Source: Planctomycetota bacterium (GTDB lineage Bacteria > Planctomycetota > MHYJ01 > JACQXL01 > JAVHLO01). From it: DNA of 8,854 nt. Shown here one piece after another: positions 6,534-8,854 of the stretch (positions within the stretch are counted from its first letter, which is position 1; each line of letters opens with the position of its first letter). The notes beneath the pieces are model-generated. The model was given only the letters and a program-made list of their open reading frames with translations. It searched no databases and was not told where the DNA came from. The stretch spans positions 1-8,854 of the forward strand of contig JAVHLO010000068.1 of the NCBI GenBank assembly GCA_031082105.1. Reading direction: 5' to 3'. A program made the position numbers and the translations under genes.

Positions 6534-6630
6534 CATCCACAGATTACACGGATTTCGCGGATTTGAAATTCTGATTAATTGCGAATCTGGTCCAACCGAA
6601 AATCCGTGCAATCCGTGAAATCCGTGGATG
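6534..6630. repeat. Imperfect inverted repeat, 30-bp arms of 9-nt ATCCGTG-type units
   Basis: The left arm (6534-6563) and the reverse complement of the right arm (6601-6630) agree at 26 of 30 positions, with 37 AT-richer bases between. Both arms begin with CATCCAC and are built from 9-nt steps (GATTACACG, GATTTCGCG; in reverse AATCCGTGC, AATCCGTGA). This is the CCACGGATT/AATCCGTGG dispersed repeat class seen in many environmental bacteria. It has no open frame for a transposase, so at most it is a passive MITE-like element. Confidence 0.8.
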
Positions 6631-6685
6631 AACCGAAAGCCAAGGATGAGAATACCAAACCCAATCCGTCGAGTAAAGCAATTTC

Positions 6686-6698
6686 GCGCGGGAATGAC
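6686..6698. repeat. Half copy of the GCGGGAATGAC palindrome repeat
   Basis: GCGCGGGAATGAC is identical to 911-923. Here the left arm (TTCCCGC) is degraded to AATTTC, so the hairpin cannot form. It lies about 50 bases upstream of the dnaE-remnant promoter. Confidence 0.55.
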
Positions 6699-6749
6699 AG
6701 AAGGGGCGGCCCGACTGACATTCGAACATGCGCGGGGCCAAAATAATTC

Positions 6750-6778
6750 TTGACAGACTGAAGAGGCGCCGATACAAT
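6750..6778 (+). promoter_or_regulatory. Near-consensus sigma-70 promoter for the dnaE remnant
   Basis: TTGACA (6750-6755) and TACAAT (6773-6778) are exactly 17 nt apart. The predicted transcription start (about 6785-6786) falls two or three bases before the ATG at 6788, so the mRNA would be essentially leaderless. This also rules out the in-frame ATG at 6728, which lies upstream of the promoter. Confidence 0.85.
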
Positions 6779-7246
6779 GTTAGCCATATGTTAGTATCCG
6801 GCGATTTTGTCCATCTGTGCGTCCATTCGAACTACTCGCTGCTCGAGGGGGCGAGTTCGCCGGCGGAGCTTCTCGCCGGCGCGAAGGCGTCGGGCATGCG
6901 GGCGCTCGCGTTGACCGACACGAACGCGCTGTATGGCGTCCCGCTCTTCTACAAGCTCGCGCGCGAAATCGGGATAAAACCGATCATCGGCTGCGTAGTT
7001 GAGATCGCGTTGAAAACCGCGCCCTTCTGTCTGCTGGCGCGCAACCTTGACGGCTACGCGAACCTGTGCAGGATCGTCACCGAGCGCAGGCTCACCCCGG
7101 ATTTTTCCATTGAGCGAGCCCTCGAACAGTACGGCGACAACCTCTACGTCCTGTGCCGCGACACGGCGCGGTTGATGGCGTTGCAAGGCATCGTGGAACC
7201 GCAGCGGCTTTACCTCCAGGTCTCCGCCCCGGGACGGATTGAGAAG

Positions 7247-7373
7247 TCCCTCTTGGCAAAGGGGGATTCAGGGGGTTGTTTATCACCACCGGCTGTCCGT
7301 GAATTCCCCCTTAGCAAAGTGGCCCCGACTGCGGCCGGGGTCGCGGCTGCGGCCTTGAGATTCAGGGGGTTGT
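7247..7373 (+). repeat. In-frame repeat insertion within the PHP-side of the dnaE remnant
   Basis: Two copies of a CCCTTAGCAAAGGGGGATTCAG-like dispersed repeat. The first is compact (7247-7280). The second is split: CCCCCTTAGCAAAG (7306-7319), a 38-base GC-rich block (7320-7357) with a CCCCG/CGGGG dyad, then ATTCAGGGGGTTGT (7360-7373). ATTCAGGGGGTTGT is identical at 7266-7279. The stretch adds about 35-42 residues between LYLQVSAPGR and VAAFDVRYA, where family members have only a short linker, and it keeps the frame open. Confidence 0.72.
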
Positions 7374-7660
7374 CCGTCGCCGCCTTCGACGTGCGCTATG
7401 CGAAACCGCAACAACGGACGCTCCTGCACCTTTTGCTGGCGATGAAGAACGGCCGCCTCCTCTCGGAACAGGCGAAGGAGACCCCGGCCGAAATGACGCA
7501 CCTGAAATCGGCCGAAGAGGTCCGCGAAATATTCGGCCCCGTATCCGGCCCCGTCGAAAACGCGGCCCGCATCGCGGCGGACTGCAACGTCGAATTCCGC
7601 TCCGGCACACCCATATTCCCGAAATCGTGGGCCGTTGGCACGTATGCGTCCCCCGCCCCG

Positions 7661-7747
7661 TCCCGCGACCGCCGGGGTCCACCCCGCGCCCGCCGGGACC
7701 AGTGCCGCGCCCGCCGGGATCAGTGCCGCGACCGTAAGGGAGCGGTA
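7661..7747 (+). repeat. 21-bp GC-rich tandem repeat at the site of the missing polymerase core
   Basis: Units CCGCGCCCGCCGGGACCAGT+G (7684-7704) and the same with one C-to-T change (7705-7725) are adjacent. Degenerate units flank them on both sides: 7661-7683, and 7726-7747 carrying CCGTAAGGGAGCGG. The 21-bp period equals seven codons, so the frame is kept and the encoded heptapeptide RARRDQC repeats. With no spacers it is not CRISPR. Confidence 0.75.
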
Positions 7748-7793
7748 GAGCAGATCTCTGATCCCGGATTTCGGATCGACCACCGTCAGCTCC

Positions 7794-7870
7794 AAAATCC
7801 GCAATCCGAAATCACCAATCCGCCACCCGCAATTCAAAATCTAAAATCTAAACTCCAAAATCGGCAGTCC
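7794..7870 (+). repeat. A-rich AATCCGAAATC / AAAATCT dispersed repeat, copy 1
   Basis: Short units CAATCCGAAAT (7802-7812) and CAAAATCTAAAATCTAAA (7835-7852, 18 bp) lie in AT-richer DNA that contrasts with the GC-rich gene. The same two strings recur at 8167-8177 and 8236-8253. The encoded peptide (QNPQSEI, IQNLKSKLQN) is typical of such repeats, not of a polymerase. Confidence 0.75.
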
Positions 7871-8101
7871 GCCATCCGGATCGGCCTGGCCGAGGTGAAG
7901 GGCCTGTCGCAGCGCACCGTTCTCGTCATACTGAGAGAGCGCGAACGCGGACGTTTTTCTTCGCTCGCGGATTTCCTCGCCCGCGTACGGTGCGTGACGC
8001 AGCCCGAGGTGGAGAACCTCATCCTCTGCGGCGCGATGGAATCGTTCGGCCTCACGCGGCCGCAGCTCATGCGCCAATGGCGGCTGTTGGAGAAGTTGCA
8101 G

Positions 8102-8163
8102 GTTGCAGGTTTCAAGTTGCGGGAAACCTTTTCTCTTCCAACCCGCAACTTGCAACCTGCAAC
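8102..8163 (+). repeat. Hairpin repeat with 22-bp arms (GTTGCAGGTT...)
   Basis: The arms 8102-8123 and 8142-8163 are reverse complements at 21 of 22 positions around an 18-base pyrimidine-rich loop. The repeat sits directly after the conserved C-terminal segment ending in MRQWRLLEKL. A 13-bp piece of its right arm (TGCAACCTGCAAC) recurs at 8383-8395 in the next fragment. Confidence 0.82.
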
Positions 8164-8166
8164 AGA

Positions 8167-8253
8167 CAATCCGAAATTCGAAATCAAAACCGTCGGCAAC
8201 TCGAGCTGCCTCCTACAGCTACGCAATCTGAAATCCAAAATCTAAAATCTAAA
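8167..8253 (+). repeat. A-rich AATCCGAAATC / AAAATCT dispersed repeat, copy 2, carrying the stop
   Basis: This block has CAATCCGAAAT (8167-8177), a segment CTCGAGCTGCCTCCTACAGC (8202-8221), and the 18-bp CAAAATCTAAAATCTAAA (8236-8253) shared with 7835-7852. It supplies the TAA at 8243-8245 that ends the upstream frame, and another TAA at 8250-8252 in the frame of the OB-fold fragment. Confidence 0.72.
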
Positions 8254-8681
8254 ATTCATCGCCCGATTTCCCGCGCTTGACGAAAATAAAATACGAGCTC
8301 GAAATCCTCGGCATGTCCGCCACGGGCCACCCGCTGGAAGGGCCGGAACCGCCCGATGCCGCGCGTGCCGTAAACTCCACCCTGCAACCTGCAACCAACA
8401 ACGTCTACACGCCGCTGGCCGAGCTGAACCGGCACGTCGGCAGAACGGTCTCCATCCGCGGATGGTTCGTCACCGCGCGGCGTATCATCACGAAGCACGG
8501 AAAGCTGATGATGTTCGTCACACTCGAGGACGCCGGCGCGGTCGCTGAAGTAACACTCTTCCCCACGGCCTACCAGCGGTTCGGTTACGTCATGGAAAGG
8601 GCCGGGACTTACCTGGTAAGCGGAAAAGTGGACGACCATGGAAACATCGAAGGCCGCCGAATCAGCGCCGAACGCGGCTAG
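8253..8681 (+). pseudogene. dnaE: OB-fold (C-terminal) fragment of the dnaE remnant, shifted frame
   Basis: After the stop codons in the repeat, alpha-subunit sequence resumes in another frame at about 8265 (DFPRLTKIKYELEILG, then TGHPLEG), the segment that links the C-terminal fingers to the OB fold. The OB fold follows: YTPLAELNRHVGR, IRGWFVTARRIITKHGK, MMFVTLEDAGAVAEVTLFP, YLVSGKVDDHGN, ending at TAG 8679-8681, near the natural C-terminus. This domain binds single-stranded DNA in active enzymes. Between GHPLEG and YTPLAEL lies a repeat-derived piece encoding NSTLQPATNN (8371-8400). No ribosome site precedes the first possible starts (TTG 8277, ATG 8313), so independent translation is doubtful. 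I read it as the severed tail of the gene that starts at 6788. Confidence 0.8.
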
Positions 8682-8854
8682 CTGGGAACTGCTGAAGGCA
8701 CCGAAGGCGCATTACGAGGAACCGCCGAAGACACTGAAGACGCCGAAGCAGCCTGGACAATTCTGGGAACCACTGAAGGCGCTGAAGACACCGAAAGAGC
8801 ACTTGAATATTACAGGAAGCATATATTTCGGTATTCACTTCGGCGTTTTCAGCG
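8682..8854. repeat. 9-nt periodic YYGAAGRCR repeat region with inverted end, continuing past the window
   Basis: Nonamer units such as CTGAAGGCA (8692), CCGAAGGCG (8701), CCGAAGACA (8725), CTGAAGACG (8734), CCGAAGCAG (8743), CTGAAGGCG (8773), CTGAAGACA (8782) and CCGAAAGAG (8791) stand in register. CTGGGAAC at 8682 recurs at 8763, 81 bases (nine units) later, followed each time by CTGAAGGC. The end, CTTCGGCGTTTTCAGCG (8838-8854), is an imperfect reverse complement of 8780-8796. All plus-strand frame reading here is low-complexity and not a gene. Confidence 0.78.

Larger units (their letters stand above)
6455..6787. other. Divergent intergenic region with repeats and a strong plus-strand promoter
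   Basis: These 333 bases lie between the divergently transcribed hydrolase and dnaE remnant. They hold a roughly 97-bp imperfect inverted repeat (6534-6630), a fragment of the GCGGGAATGAC repeat (6686-6698) and the promoter at 6750-6778. Open frames across it are short and encode the tandem basic peptides typical of such repeats. No promoter for the hydrolase was convincing. Confidence 0.65.
6788..8245 (+). pseudogene. dnaE: DnaE/DnaE2-type DNA polymerase III alpha remnant: PHP and C-terminal parts, core missing
   Basis: A 485-codon open frame from ATG 6788. Residues 7-150 match the start of DnaE2-like alpha subunits: FVHLCVHSNYSLLEGASSP (7-25), ALTDTNALYG (41-50), IKPIIG, CLLARNLDGYANLCRIVTER (81-100). 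PHP metal ligands are lost: C11 replaces the first His of HxH and T45 the His of TDH. Residues 158-193 are repeat-derived. Family sequence resumes at VAAFDVRYA (197-205) and runs through HLKSAEEVREIF and CNVEFRSGTPIFPKSW (266-281). Here the polymerase core should begin: about 500 residues of palm, thumb and fingers, including the catalytic aspartates. Instead 81 codons of repeats follow (282-362). The C-terminal helix-hairpin-helix-like segment IRIGLAEVKGLSQRT (363-377) to LTRPQLMRQWRLL (422-434) comes next, then repeats to a TAA. Full members have about 1,000-1,100 residues. It cannot polymerise DNA. Decay is likeliest, but the strong promoter and long open frame leave expression possible, and a misassembly at the repeats is not excluded. 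Confidence 0.82.

Noticed and set aside
6534..6630. Insertion sequence
   Set aside because: There is no transposase frame and no target-site duplication could be seen; it is a short passive inverted repeat.
6728..6787. Upstream ATG (6728) for the dnaE remnant
   Set aside because: It lies before the -35 box of the promoter at 6750-6778, and the 20 extra residues are not part of the PHP start.
7661..7747. CRISPR-like array
   Set aside because: The 21-bp units are directly adjacent without spacers and degenerate quickly; this is a simple tandem repeat.
8682..8854. Open frame continuing in phase after the OB-fold stop to the window edge
   Set aside because: The residues (TEGAEDTE-like) only translate the 9-nt repeat and have no protein family character.

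Overview
This window looks like GC-rich chromosomal DNA from a Gram-negative bacterium. It has a TonB-dependent outer-membrane receptor, a lipoprotein signal peptide and two near-perfect sigma-70 type promoters. A zinc-finger anti-sigma domain fused through one membrane helix to a terpenoid-cyclase-like toroid, and the many short dispersed repeats between and inside genes, recall planctomycete-like or other deep-branching, often uncultured, lineages. The sequence alone does not fix the phylum.

Layout from left to right. (1) 1-777, minus strand: N-terminal part of a Liv-type branched-chain amino acid (or related) ABC-transporter binding lipoprotein that runs off the left edge. It is driven by a textbook TTGACA-17-TATAAT promoter. 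(2) 931-2247 and 2222-2794, minus strand: a two-gene unit of an ECF-like sigma factor followed by its probable membrane anti-sigma factor, with a 26-nt overlap. (3) 2795-3371: a 577-nt divergent region with a GC hairpin and fragments of dispersed palindromic repeats. (4) 3372-5672, plus strand: a complete 766-residue TonB-dependent receptor. (5) 5669-6454, minus strand: a HAD-superfamily hydrolase whose stop codon interlocks with that of the receptor. (6) 6455-6787: a 333-nt divergent region with a long imperfect inverted repeat and a strong plus-strand promoter. (7) 6788-8681, plus strand: the remains of a DnaE/DnaE2-type DNA polymerase III alpha gene. It keeps a degenerate PHP domain, the C-terminal helix-hairpin-helix-like part and the OB fold, but has no polymerase core. 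Repeat-derived DNA sits at four places in it. (8) 8682-8854: a 9-nt periodic repeat region reaching the window edge.

Working relations. The sigma/anti-sigma pair is divergent from the TonB receptor. This resembles a FecIR-receptor layout, but the receptor shows no N-terminal signalling domain and the anti-sigma factor is not FecR-like, so a regulatory link is only a hypothesis. The two most unusual items are the anti-sigma/terpenoid-cyclase-toroid fusion and the dnaE remnant, whose first 485 codons stay open although repeats have replaced the catalytic core.
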